A stretch of DNA of 64,000 nucleotides from Chinchilla lanigera (Eukaryota; Chordata; Mammalia; Rodentia; Chinchillidae). Numbering within the stretch: the stretch's first letter is position 1; the number at the start of each line of letters is the position of its first letter. This document shows positions 21,291-32,907 of the stretch, piece by piece. Under the pieces are notes generated by a model that saw only the letters and a list, made by a program, of their open reading frames with translations, searched no databases and was not told the DNA's origin. The position numbers and the translations under genes were made by a program. The stretch spans positions 335,814 through 399,813 of the forward strand of contig NW_004955465.1 in NCBI RefSeq assembly GCF_000276665.1, given 5' to 3'.

Positions 21291-22189
21291 AGAGGGAGAG
21301 GGCCCTAGGGCAGACAGAACTTTCTAGAACAAGGCCCCCTGGGGAAAGATTTTGCTGGCTAGTGACTCTTATGGAACCCTGACTTTCAGATATCTTTGTG
21401 AAACTCAGGGTGAAGAAAACAAAAACAAAATAAAAACTAAAAAGGTGAGGGAAAAGAAGAGACAGGTTTTCTTATTTATTGAAAGATTTCAAATACAGAT
21501 TTTCATGAGATATGTGGCCAGGACATGCAGCCAGGAAGCAGTTTTTTCCATCACTATGAGAGAGGACCTCCTGTGACAAAGCAGGCTGCCTCTCCTTCCC
21601 TCCCTACTGTGCTCATGCGCCCTCCTCCCTGCCCCATCGCTGGGAGAGAAGCCTCGCGTGTGTGGAGCCACCCGAGGAGAAACTGTCCCAGAAGGAAGAG
21701 AGGTGCTAACTGGGTGAAGACAGATGACTCTCACACTCTTTCCTAATTCTAAACGAGGGAGGCTCTGGCATCGAGCCCAAAGCGGAAAGGGGATGAAAGG
21801 AAGGACTAATTTGGAGCTGGTGGAGTGAGTGTTTTCTGGCTTATTTAAAAACATAGATATAGAATTCAAACAGGGAAGAGGAATCTGACTACCAGATGGG
21901 GCTGCTGAGTGAGACAGGATGTCAACAATGGAGTCAACAATACCCAAGCATGAAAGGATGTATTTTGACAGTAGGGAAGCCATGTAAAGAAGGATGCTTG
22001 GTGGATTGGGTGAGTTTGTCTTCTACTTAGTATTTTATTTCCATTTAAATCCCTCGGCTGCAGAAGCTGAGGTTATTGGCTTGGCCCTATATTAAAGAAA
22101 AAGAACATAATCCAGTCCTTCAAAGACCTTTCAGGCTACAAAGGTAACAAGTCCAATAGACAGCTAATTGGCAGAGATAAAACCCTTCC
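21291..22189. other. unrecognised noncoding stretch
   Basis: No family is identified. The minus-strand frame 21489-21983 (164 codons) is among the longer gap-free frames of the window. It lacks any domain, and its composition is that of random translation. Confidence 0.4.
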
Positions 22190-22330
22190 CCCATCATGAA
22201 TTTATTGAGTGCCTATTATGTAGCAGGCACTGTCTGGAACTCCATGCTGGACACTATGGACAAGATGACAGGGTTCTCTCCTTTAACATTCATTATAATT
22301 ACCATTTAACACGGCAAACATACAGAGTGC
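22190..22330 (-). mobile_element. L2 3' fragment, antisense
   Basis: 'gaatttattgagtgcctatt' and 'atgtagcaggcactgtctgg' at 22198-22238 are the reverse complement of the L2 3' end. Confidence 0.7.
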
Positions 22331-22384
22331 TGAGGACAGGGGAGACTGTGGTGTCAGAGAAAGCTCACAAGATGCCTGACTTTG

Positions 22385-22495
22385 AGTGGCTCCCAGCAGC
22401 TCCCTTGCTCTGTCACCCTAAGCATCTCTGAGCCTCCTTTTTTCCACCTGCAGAGTGGTGGTACAGTATCATGTTGAGGAATCACGGGCAGAAGT
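22385..22495 (+). mobile_element. possible MIR fragment
   Basis: 'aagcatctctgagcctcctt' then 'ccacctgcagagtggtggta' resembles the MIR core (ctctgagcctcagtttcc... ctgtaaaatgg). It is weak. Confidence 0.4.
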
Positions 22496-22628
22496 GAAAA
22501 GGAGGAGACAAGCATTGAGCTTGAGTGGCTGGCCAAATGGAGACACAGGAAGAACCCCATGCATGGTAACTCTTGGGAGCTATGACTGCCTCGTAGACAG
22601 CAATGTGTGACTCAGAATGGAAAACTTG

Positions 22629-22745
22629 GTATCTAGGCATTCTGGTGTGCCTTTGGGAGGCTGAGCCAGGAGGACTGCAAGTTCAACTCCAGCTGGGCAA
22701 CTTAGTGACTTCACGAGTTCCTGTATCAAAACAAACCAACTAATG
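22629..22745 (+). mobile_element. diverged B1 SINE
   Basis: ggtatctaggcattctggtg, then 'cctttgggaggctgagccag', 'ggactgcaagttcaactcca' and a 'caaaacaaaccaac' A-rich end follow 7SL/B1 order. The copy is old or a proto-B1. Confidence 0.7.
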
Positions 22746-23782
22746 AACTAACGAACAATCCTCCACCCCAGAAATAACAGCAGAAAAACTTACAGGAAGG
22801 AGCCAGAGAACAAGTATGCTGCCCATTCCTGGCATCGTTTTGTAGAGCCTAGAGTTCATGGCTAGTGATATTTCCTGGCTTCTTCCTTGCTGTGATGTCA
22901 TCTGCTCTGCGATGTTTACTGCACCGCATTCCAGGAATGGTGCCTGGAGCCATGTCCAATGTCAGCAGGCTTAGAAAATAGTCCTTGGTTTAACTTTAAC
23001 TCTTTATACAAACAATGACCTAATTTGAGGAAGGCTCTGTCTGGCCGGGCATCCCAGGCCCCACATTTCCTCCTCTTTTCTCCTGCTCCTCTGCCTCTAG
23101 TCAAACTGTCTCGCCTTTATCGCACATATGGACTTTGCAAATAAGCATTGGGTGATTTGTGTGTTCAGCTCACTGGAGAAGAGCAAAAGTGTGTCAGCAA
23201 AGCAGAACGCTCCAGCCAAGCTGCTGACCTTTGCAGGAGTGCACCCTGCTCACTTCTCACCGAGCCACGCCATCTCCGATGTGCAGATGGAGGTGCAGGT
23301 GAAGGCCACAAATGCCATGTGAACAATCAGCTATCTAGAGGAGAGTCCCTCTCTGTCCCTCCCAGCCCCAGCTGTTATTTATATTTCTCTCAAGCAAGTG
23401 GGTCATGTCCCCTCTCTAGTCTCTATGCACACTAAGCATCTGTGAGTGCTGCCTACTGCAGAAGGAGCTCCTCTCTGGTGTAGGGCTATGGCTTCTGCAC
23501 ACTGACCACTACATGATAGAGGCTGAGCCCCCCGACTTCCCAGGTGGGCAGGCAGTACCTCAGAGAAGACAGAGGATACAGCATGGTCTTCAGACTACTC
23601 TGGTGCAAACTCAAAAGCTGAACATCCCACTGGGAGTCCACATGGGAGTGAGGAATTCCAGGGATGGGTGGGAATGGGACAGGGGATGGGAAGGGGAAGA
23701 ATTTTGCGTGAAGAGATAGAGGGACAAGCAGAAGTGAAAACGTCCTGACAGGTATAGAGTGAGACGTATACATTCAGGTCAG
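22746..23782. other. repeat-poor, unrecognised
   Basis: No repeat is recognised. The part at 22830-23330 is GC-balanced and repeat-free and might be conserved noncoding DNA. Two overlapping plus frames (23128-23322 and 23148-23435) and minus frames at 23486-23849 have no recognisable domain. Confidence 0.35.
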
Positions 23783-23945
23783 AGATCAGCAAACTTTCTC
23801 TGGAAACAGCCACATAGTAAATAATTGGGACTCCGGACCATCTGGTCACTGACCCTACAACTTAACTTGGTCTTGGAGGACAAGAGCGGGCTTAGACAGC
23901 AGGGAACTGGGTGGTATGTCCATGTTCCAATAAAAGATGGCTTAT
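23783..23945 (+). mobile_element. nonautonomous hAT element fragment
   Basis: 'agatcagcaaactttctctg' is followed by 'acagccacatagtaaataat' and ends near 'catgttccaataaaag'. This is the 5' two-thirds of the hAT MER class beginning CAGGGGTCGGCAAACTTTTTC as remembered. The element at 40801-43682 belongs to the same class. Confidence 0.7.
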
Positions 23946-24564
23946 GAAACAGGAGGCAGGCCAACCTTGGCCCACAGGGAGGAGAAGGCTCTCCAATCCC
24001 ATTTGCCTCTGCCACGGTTCTCTTCAGCCACGGTATCCTGAAGAGGAGTCCAGTTTGCCTCCCTGATCCTCAAACCTTTGTGTGACTCAGTCTCCTGTAC
24101 CCTGTTGCTTCCCAATCCTGGAATTGACTATTCACCTAGACAAAGTGGCCTCCTGCGGTGACAACCAGGAGGGAGGGTGATTTCAGGTTTCATGGTTTCC
24201 TTGGCAAATTGCTCCTTACCCAAGGAACAGGACAGGTGGAGATGTTAGGGGCTGAGACCCACCACTGGTCAGCTCAGGAGTGGTGTGAGGACATTCCTTA
24301 AGCAGTTGGGTTTAAGGTCATAGGACCTCCTATTTTTCCCGCCTTTCTCTCTTTCCAGGTCTCTTATAATCTGAATGCTAACCTTTCTACTTTATCCTCT
24401 GTATTTCTTTGCTTTCCTTTTATGTTTTCTGTCACTTTAGATGTTCATTATACTCTCCATAAACTTCCTCTGTTTGCTTTTCCAGCCCATATATCCATTA
24501 GTAGCCTTCCCCATTCGAACATTTTCCCCTTGTATTCCAATCTGAATCAAGCGTGACAACAGGG
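23946..24564. other. unrecognised noncoding stretch
   Basis: Nothing is identified. It includes a pyrimidine-rich segment at 24330-24500. Confidence 0.4.
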
Positions 24565-24765
24565 ATAGTAGTTGAGGGCTGCACTCAGAGATTAGTCTAT
24601 TCGGGTTCAAATCCATGATCTGTCTCTAGTTACAACCAAATTCGTTATCCTTCTTTTGCCTCAATTTCCTCATCTGTAAAATGAGCCTAATAAGAGTACT
24701 TATCCCATGCTACAAGAGTAAACGAATGGGTAACGTGTATGGAGCACTTACAAGAGTAATGTATT
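24565..24765 (+). mobile_element. MIR SINE
   Basis: 'tcaatttcctcatctgtaaa' at 24661-24680 followed by 'atgagcctaataagagtact' and 'gtgtatggagcacttacaag' is MIR in forward orientation. Upstream 'tattcgggttcaaatccatg' fits the MIR 5' tRNA-like part. Confidence 0.88.
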
Positions 24766-25630
24766 GAAATTGGTATGAATTTCATATCTAGGGCCTCACT
24801 TCATCTTCTTTCACAATTTCTTCCTAATATTTTATGCTAATGAGACTTTCCATTACTTCTTCACTTACATGTATCAGGATCAGTTTAAATCTAACTCTTC
24901 TAACATAGTCATGGACCAAATCCTATTTTGGTCAATGGACTATGAATGTGGTAGTTCCATAAGCTAATAATGGAGCTGAGAAATTCCTATGGCTTAGTGA
25001 CATTGTAGCCATCATGATGTCACAGCCTAACCCTTTCCTCATGCATTTGTGACAATGCTGGTGTAAACCACCTGGGCTGTCAACTGTGTAAAGGTCTAAC
25101 AGTACAGCTATGTACAGATCACAATTGATCCTAGTGGTAAATACTACGTTACTGGCTTGAGCCTTTACCGAAGCATTATTTCAGTGCATGCTCCTTTTGC
25201 TTCCACATTAAAAACAGTTGACTGTGAGGCAGAGTGCCACATGACACCAGCTGGAGCCTTGCGACAGCATGCCACACCTTATCACGTGACTGCATTGAGA
25301 GCCTTGTTCTCTTGATGACATCAAGAGAACCTGTGGAGAGGCTAACCCCATTACCTAGAGTGTGCCGTGTACTCTATGATGCTCACACAGTGATAAAAGT
25401 GCCTACCGTCGCATTTCTTAGAACACAGGCTCCTCATTAAGTGGCACTGGAATATGCTTCTATGTCAGGTTGTGTGCACTGTACATTTTGCGGGTCTGGA
25501 TGTGCTCTGGTGAGCTGCAGCCCCTGAGAATACAGGCTCCCTGGTCCAGTCCTGCAGATGAGAGAAGGTCACAGGCTGCCATGGTGAGTTTAGGCAGGGA
25601 GCTCAGCCACACTTGAACACAGCCCATAGC
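24766..25630. other. unrecognised noncoding stretch
   Basis: No repeat family or exon is supported. Frame 25234-25440 (68 codons) has no recognisable domain. Confidence 0.4.
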
Positions 25631-25704
25631 CTCACCCAAATCTCCCTCACCCAAATCTCCCTCACCCAAATCTCCCTCACCCAAATCTCCCTCACCAAAC
25701 CCTC
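25631..25704 (+). repeat. 15-bp minisatellite, four exact copies plus a partial one
   Basis: The unit ctcacccaaatctcc repeats exactly at 25631, 25646, 25661 and 25676, then a degenerate fifth begins at 25691. Because 15 is a multiple of 3, frames on both strands run through it (ISLTQ-type plus, GEGDL/VREIW-type minus). That explains the open frames at 25460-25951 without a gene. Confidence 0.97.
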
Positions 25705-27867
25705 ATATGGATCATCCAAGGTGGCTGCCCACCAACCCGAGGGACAGTGGGTAGTGAGGGAATCCGCAGGCAGTTGTCCAGACAACTTCTGCTTCCATCA
25801 GCGCTGTCCCCCATCTGGGTTTCTTTGTGCTCTCAGCATGGCTGCACCTTGGACTCCTCAGACAATGGGATATAGAAATCCCTTCCCCTGCTGCATGCGG
25901 TATGGAGGAGTCCATGTTTATAATTCCATGGAAAAGTTATTGGAATTCTAATGTTAATTCCAACCTACCACTTCCAATGCAATGCATGGCGAGAATAAAG
26001 ACATTAAGGCATATTTGTAGTTGTGGGGAGCCAAGGGGGTCCTAAGTCCAGTCAGCATAATGGCTAGCTGGAATAAAAAGGCCTTGACCCAGGACTGAAC
26101 CTGGGTTTTATTAATTCATGAAGAGGGGAGGGGCTCAGGGATGAGTGACTGAGAGAAAAGTAGAAAGTATGTGAGTGCTGTGAGCTGGGCTAGGTAGGAG
26201 GCCTGAACTCACCTCTGCATTATGCAGAAGAAGAGAGAGAGAGAGAGATGCAGAAAGAATAATCTACATATCAAAGGTTAGGACAGTATGTAATTTTTGG
26301 GAGTCAGTGCCTCAGTTTTGATGTGAAATCCCTCATGCCCTGAGAGGTCACAGCCTCTTTTCTCAAGGCTCTTTCTCAGCAGACAGGGTGATGTCTCTTG
26401 GCCTATCTCACACATGCTACTTGGGGGCTCCTGGCATCAGCACCTCAGCTAGACCCATTTACATTGCTTAATGCCAACTGAGGCAATAAAGAAATGTCCT
26501 AACCATCTCTGTACATGTCAATACTTGGAAATAGGGCCAGGTTCAGCAAAATGGAGACAATTGCTCTTCCTTCAAGGAAGGTTGTCCTGGTGGTCCTCCA
26601 CAATGGGACACCCACACTGAGCCATTGCAGCAGTTTCTGTGGTGCCGGGACGGTGAATGGCTGTTCTAGGGCACTTTGGAGGCAGTGTGGGTGTGGGGAG
26701 ACCAGAGCAGAATTTTGAAGTCTTCCTTGAAACTCCTCTTCTAATGTCCCTTCTGATCACTTAGCCTGCAACCATCTCTGTTGCACAGAAGCAGCAAAGG
26801 AAGACACTTCTGTCAGCCAATGATAACCCAGGATTGTGTGATTATTAGGATTGTCAGCTCCTGGGCTCCATCTTTCCCTCTTGCTTCTGTCGTTTCTTGA
26901 GGGTTGGTTCTGGTTAATGTGAATTCCTTACCTTGGGAAGAACCAGAAAACAGAATCACAATGTGTAAGGAAGCTGCTTTCCTACTTTCTGTCCTACTGT
27001 ATGTGTGACTCTCCCATAGCGCAAGTCACAAGTTTGATCAACTTTCACAAAGAGAACACATCTATACAACCTGCAGGCAAATCTAGAAACTTTACAAGTA
27101 GATTTGTTGATTGTAATATGACTACTGTTTGAAAAGCTTTCTTTATGTAACCAAGAGCTCCCTTCTTATAATTTCCACAAGCTATTTCAGCTCTAGGGAG
27201 CTACACAAATAATATCAACATTTTCTTTTTATAAATATTTGCTTACTTTTAAATGTATGTGGATAAAATGTTTATTATCTTATAAAAATCCTCCCCTCCC
27301 AAGTTACACAATCTTTTTCTATCCAGTTTTGCTTTAACATGATGGCTTTGCCACAATGCTATATAGAGAAGTACAGAGTTAAAGGCTGAATTAGGCAAAG
27401 ACATCTGTGGAGAACAGATGTTTGGGAACAGAAAGTAATGCTCTGGTCTAGTCAAGAGCATTACAAAGAGAAAAAAGAACCAGGATGGTGTTTGCCAGAG
27501 AAGCAATCATGTATCTCTCTGCCGGGTCACACTAGAAGGTCTGGGTGCTCTGGGTCTCCCAGGTGGATGGGCATGGAGTAGAGACAGAGCAGAAAACACC
27601 ATCTGGTGTATGGGTGAAGGTCTTCCAGGGGCCTGACATGAGCCAGTGGTAGCCCCAAGAACCAGGAAGGTGCAATCAGAGCTAACATCTGAAAGATGAC
27701 AGCTCAACTGAGGTGGAGCTGAGAAAAAGTTCTGACAGCTTTTGAGACTCAACTGACACTCATCTGAGATCTAACTATAGAAGCAGGTGTATTCAAAGTT
27801 CTCCTGGGATGCCTCAGGGAGGGAACTAAGCCTTAGATGTTGAGGATGACAGGGATCAGATTTATGG
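25705..27867. other. mostly unrecognised; short (GA)n at 26232-26248
   Basis: No family is named with confidence. The stretch beginning 'tgtggggagccaagggggtc' (26021) with AATAAA at 26071 has an LTR-like flavour, but no matching 3' end is found. Frames at 26515-26760, 27249-27506 and 27507-27752 show no domain. Confidence 0.35.
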
Positions 27868-28310
27868 ACTGTATTATTCAGCATTTCCTCACCCTCACAA
27901 AAACCTGACATACACAATTTAAGGAGAAAAGATTTATTTTGGCTGCCAGTATTAGCTCAGGGTCAACTGGTTCTATTGCTGTGGGCTTGAGGTGGGGCAG
28001 GAACATCATGGTGGAATGGCACACTGGAACAACTGGATCACCTTAGGCAGCTGGGAAGCAGAGAGAAGGGAAGACACAGAGAGGAAGCAGTTAGGAACCA
28101 GAGAGACCCTTCAGAGTCATGCTCCTAGTGGCCTACTTGCTTCAACTGGACCCACCTTCTAACAGTCTGTTCAGTGATGAACTCATCAATGACTTAATTC
28201 TGATGAGATCAGTGCCCTCACAAACCCAGGCACCTCTCCGGACAGTGTTGCACTGAGGATCAAGCCATCCATGCATGAGTCTTGAGGAAGGGGCACTTCA
28301 TAAGTAAATC
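27868..28310 (-). mobile_element. MaLR LTR, antisense
   Basis: 'ggagaaaagatttattttgg', 'gttctattgctgtgggcttg' and 'aggaacatcatggtggaatg' in this order, then 'gcaccttctaacagtctg'-type text and 'gatgagatcagtgccctcac', read as the reverse complement of MST/ORR1-type MaLR LTRs. Confidence 0.7.
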
Positions 28311-29710
28311 ATAGCACAGACTTTGGCAATAGAAGAATTAATTCTTGCTTAGGTACAGTCTCAATGCTTAGGTGGATAATGTGAAGGTTGACTTTGAGCC
28401 CCCCTCTAATAGCTGGAGCCCCAAAGTAGTGCCTGGAGCCACAGAAAGGAACTGGGCTGAGGGAGTATGCAAAGGAAGCATAGTAGGCTTGTGAACTTAG
28501 GACATGTGCTCTTTTCCACAGTCCATGGGTCTGTCCTTTTAGTCTTTCTGTGTGTGGGCTCTGAAAAGTTGAGCATGAAGTTATAGGATTCATAGAGCTT
28601 TAGGAAAATCAAGGCCTGTTCCTCCTTTTCCACTACTTCCCCCTCCTCCTCCTCCTTTTCTTCATTTCTTCCTTTTTTGTCTTCTTGAAATACTGAGTCC
28701 ATTTAATACAAGATATGAAAACAGCCCCTTAGTAGTGTTTCCAACTACTGATTATATTAGTGTGTACATTTATGGAGCTATTTGATATATTTTGTCCTAC
28801 TCTTTCTTCTTAAATTTAATTGTTGCTTTTTTGCATGTGCAGGGAATGACTGAAAGTAAAAGTGGTGTACTTGGCCTCCTCCATGTTTAGAAACTACCCT
28901 GTGTATTTGCTATTAAAATATGTCTTTACTGCTTCTCCTATGGATCTGCTTCTAACCTTTGGTCTCCTGAGTTGTAGCCATGCTTATTCAAAAAGAACCA
29001 TCCATTTCCTATGGGGATGTGCCTAATTTGTTGTCTGCTGCTGTTTTCCTCAGCCTTCCACAGCCAGACCATACAATTTAAAATGCAATGGATGTTGGCC
29101 ATGGGGTATCCAAAAAGACTCCCAGAAGCGAACGTTAGTTAAGCAGGTCCAGATGTTTCAGACTTATTGTGATGAGGAAGAAGGTTGCCTGGCATTATAG
29201 AGTCCATTGGTCTCTCTGAAGACAGAATTCAGTGGAAGATTAGTAAGGGCTGGCCCAGTGACTTATAGCTGCGTCTTGCATGGCAGGGAAAAGGTTGGGA
29301 TTGAGTAGAATTTATAACACAACAGTTCTGGATTGGTAGGCACAGCAAGGTGAAGGTCCAAAAGTGAGCCTTGATGAGTGACCTATTAATCTTGATAATT
29401 CAGCTATTTTAGGAATTCCAGGCTAATTTTCCAGGAACAAATATTTATTGAAGCAAATAACTAGCCTATTTTGGCTTATTGTTCAGCTGAAAACCAGGAA
29501 ATCAAGCTTTATCCCAGAATTGTTTAGCACATGAATAGGGAAATATGTTAGTTTCAGTCCTTATAGGGTTGCAAAATTTTCTTAACTTCAATATCCAGAG
29601 AAAACATGGTTTTGGTATTTTGTTTGCTCTTCTGGTTGGGGAAATTAGTGGGAAATAACAATAAAGCCAGTGATTTAGTAATTTAAACAGTTCCTTTAGT
29701 GAGTATTCAG
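28311..29710. other. unrecognised noncoding stretch
   Basis: No repeat is named. Minus frames at 28309-28702 overlap each other, and the upper one begins in a CTT/CCT-rich tract (28618-28680) that yields an acidic low-complexity peptide. Confidence 0.4.
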
Positions 29711-30310
29711 TGTGGTGGATTAACTAGTGGTCAGTTTAAGTGGGAACACCCAGCTGAACCAAGTCAGTGTGGTTCTGGGAGGGAAAGGCCTGCCTGAGGG
29801 TTGTTGCCAACAGCATAAAAGGAGAACAGGAAGGGAAGATCGCATGGTGTTGATTTTCCTGGAGAAGCTTGCCTCCACTGGTTTTACTGATATGAACTCC
29901 AGCTGTTCTCATCGTTGGAGGAGCTTGGGTCTTTGCTGTCACTGGGGATGGCTGCGGTTCTCTTTGGGGGAGCTCTGGTCCTTTCCTTGAACATTGCTTC
30001 ATGGTTCCAGTGCAGATCCCTCAGCCTTTTTAGCTTCTACCACTGGCCTGTGGGCCTTCCCAGTGCAGATCCTTGATATGGACTTGCATGAGACATTGCC
30101 AAGGGCTCTAGGCCTCCAGCTGGACTTGTGCAGGATACTGCTGTGGGATCCAGTGTCTTGGCTAGACTCATATGGATACTGCTGTGGGATCCAGGCCTTC
30201 AGCTGTAATCTTTGAGTCTCTGGTGTGAAAACAGATCTCTTGCATTCTTCTGTATTTGACATTTTGGGTGGATATTATAAAATAGCCTATCAATTATGTG
30301 TCCTGTATTA
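29711..30310 (+). mobile_element. ERVL-like (MT2/MLT2-type) LTR
   Basis: It opens tgtggtggattaactagtgg. Further on, 'gcctgcctgagggttgttgc', 'ttgcctccactggttttact' and repeated Pro/Gly/Trp-like blocks (cagtgcagatcc at about 30010 and 30061) resemble ERVL LTR interiors. A 20-bp unit repeats at 30133-30152 and 30174-30193. Frames on both strands here are LTR readings. Subfamily and ends are not settled. Confidence 0.45.
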
Positions 30311-30734
30311 ATTTATCCCATTGCAAACCCTGATTCAGTTATTCACATTCTATCTCCTCTATCCTCTATTATCTCAAGGCTGACAGTTGTCTCTGGATGA
30401 CTTGGACTCCTCTCAGCAGTAGCCATTCTGAATATTACTCATTCTGTTCCCAAGCTTAGATTGTCCATGTTATACCAACTGGCTCCTTTCTAAACTTCTC
30501 TACTACAGAAACAAATAAAGACCAACCAAATGAGAAGAGCAATGGCTTTTTATTCTAAGCTTGCTCTAACGAGGGAGTCAACACCATTGTCACTTGTTTT
30601 TTGACAAAGATTCAAAGGTAGATAGAAGAGTGACACTGAATCAATGAGAGGGGAGGGCTTCGGGTCTGCTGTGTTTAGTGACTGTTGGCATGGGTAAGCT
30701 AGAGATGGCTAACTAGAAGCAATAATTCTATACA

Positions 30735-31066
30735 TGTCTTAGTTTGTTTTCTGTTGCTATAACAGAATACTGTAGACTGAGTAATTCATAAAGACAATGA
30801 ATTTATTTACCACTTTCTGGGGGCTGGGAGGTCCAAGATTAAAGTCTGGCCAGGGCCTTCTTGCTGTATTGTCTCATGGAGGAAGGTGAGAGGGTGAAAA
30901 GGGATGAGAATGAGAGAAGGCTAAACTCATCTTTATAACAAACCCATGCATTAATCCATTCACAAAGACAGAGCCTCCATGACCTGACCACCACCTAAAA
31001 ACATGATTGCACTGGGGATTAAGTTTCTAACACGTGAATATTGGGACATAGTCAAACCACAGCAAG
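30735..31066 (-). mobile_element. MaLR (MST/MLT1-type) LTR, antisense
   Basis: 'ttctgttgctataacagaat', 'ctgagtaattcataaagaca', 'ggggctgggaggtccaagat', 'agggccttcttgctgtattg', 'catccattcacaaagacag'-like text, then 'ttctaacacgtgaatattgg' and 'gggacatagtcaaaccac' is the full reverse-complement order of an MST-type LTR. No provirus interior is present. Confidence 0.85.
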
Positions 31067-32639
31067 GGGCATACTTGGCTTTGTCTGGTTGGTCTAATGT
31101 TGGAAGTAGGATTAAAAATCAGTGTAGCTGTCAGTTATCAGTCAAATTGGGGCCATTTTGTGCTAATGTTGCAAAAGTTATTGTTTAGATTCCTCGATTG
31201 TTGCTAGAGACAGAAATTTAGATCCCTGCAAGTCTGACTTACAGCAGGCTGGCTTCCTGAGTTGTTTATTATAGATAAAGAGAATGGTTTCCTGGGCAGG
31301 TGGCTGTAGGCTGTGCATCACAGTTCTGTTTTTCAGTATGGGCTGGCCATTGTCCATCTGTATATTAGCCTCTCACTACTGATGGGAACTGCTTGGGAGG
31401 CAGAAGTATAAACTAGACCCTCTATCCCGCTCCATCCCCTTAACAATGCTGCCGTATTCTATCTCGGTGTCTCTGGCCCTTGGTGTTTGCATAAACACCT
31501 TTTGGGTATTCCTAAATGAACCTCCACCTCCTGCCTTTCTCTTCATTTTTCCTCATATCATCTCATAGGACAGGGAGAGCAGGGTTTACCTGCCTTCCTT
31601 TATGGCATCTCATCTACCTATGCACCAACAAGCCTGAGAGCCTAGCTGTTGTCTCCATATTTTTCCAAACTTCTCCAAACTGTGGAATATAAACATCAGG
31701 ATGCTTCTGGTTGCTGCTTAATAAGTTGCTATATTTCTGATTTCTAATTTGGTCTTGAGGTCCCTTTAACAAGAGGAGTTAGAAACTCTTAATTCTACCC
31801 TGATGAGGCTCCCTGGATTTGATTATGAATATTTAGTTTGCCTTCATAGAATACTCTTTACTCTGGTAGACAGCCTAATACTTAAGTATCCAACTGTGAC
31901 CATGTATATCTATCACAGGAAACTTGTTTATACTGATAGACACTCTGGGACCCGTTTTAACCTGCCAAAATAGCCATTCCCTGATTAGGAAGGTGTTGCA
32001 GGCAGGGCTGTATAGGGTTAAGTTTTTGGACACAGGGACCTCTGGCTGTGTTGGAAAAGAGCATATTCATAATGCTCTGAAGTCAGGATCACCACAGCTG
32101 AGGCAAGCAAGGACATGGGCCTCTGACACCCTCTATTCCAGAGAAATAAAACTGCCAACCTTAGAGACAAGACAGTTCTCTTAATTGGCAAAATTTACTA
32201 CTTAGAGAAATTTTTCAACTGACTCCCACGGTCCTACTCAGTTCCCGGGCTTGCCTTAGGATCCCCTTCCTTTGTTTGAAAACCAAATAAATGTGGGCCA
32301 CCCAGAGAAGTTCTTGGTCTCAACCTCCAGAGAATCTTGAATTCTATTAGAGGATTTTGATCTTTCTGGAGCCCTAAAATTGTGTCATTTTTCTCTTTTA
32401 CTTAAGCCTTCACCATCCACTTGTTTGGAAGATTGCTGGTCTGATCAGTCTGTGAGAGGCAAGAAGTTAGGTTCAGGTGTGTTTGTCAGAAGTTAGGTTC
32501 AAGTGTGAGACACAGAGGTGGCAGCTTAACAAAACACAAGACATAACAAGAGCAGTGTGGGACTCACAGATGCTGGAGAGAGAACAGCACCATGACTCAC
32601 AGGGCCAGTGGGAAGGATCAGACACCAGGGACATGTGTG
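31067..32639. other. unrecognised noncoding stretch
   Basis: No family is recognised with confidence. Frame 31924-32184 (86 codons) has no known domain. Confidence 0.35.
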
Positions 32640-32650
32640 GTCAGTCACCT

Positions 32651-32850
32651 GGGAGAGGGAGAGGGAGAGAGAGATAAAGAGAGAGAGACAGGGAGAGGGA
32701 GAGAGAGAGGAAGAGTGGGAGGGAGAGACAGAGGGAGAGAGGAAGACAGANNNNNNNNNNNNNNNNNNNNNNNNNNNNNNNNNNNNNNNNNNNNNNNNNN
32801 NNNNNNNNNNNNNNNNNNNNNNNNNNNNNNNNNNNNNNNNNNNNNNNNNN

Positions 32851-32904
<54 letters not shown>
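32651..32904 (+). repeat. (GA)n microsatellite with 100-N gap
   Basis: Purine-rich GAGG/GA repeats at 32651-32750, exactly 100 N at 32751-32850, then pure (AG)n at 32851-32904. Frames running through it (32592-33143, 32641-32964 and others) are Arg-Glu or Leu-Ser repeat translations, not genes. Confidence 0.97.

Positions 32905-32907
<3 letters not shown>

Noticed and set aside
21489..21983. 164-codon minus-strand frame
   Set aside because: No recognisable motif; the composition is Ser/Pro/Leu-rich as in chance frames. A codon-substitution test on an alignment would settle it.
25631..25704. CRISPR-like array
   Set aside because: The 15-bp units are contiguous with no spacers, and the genome is mammalian.
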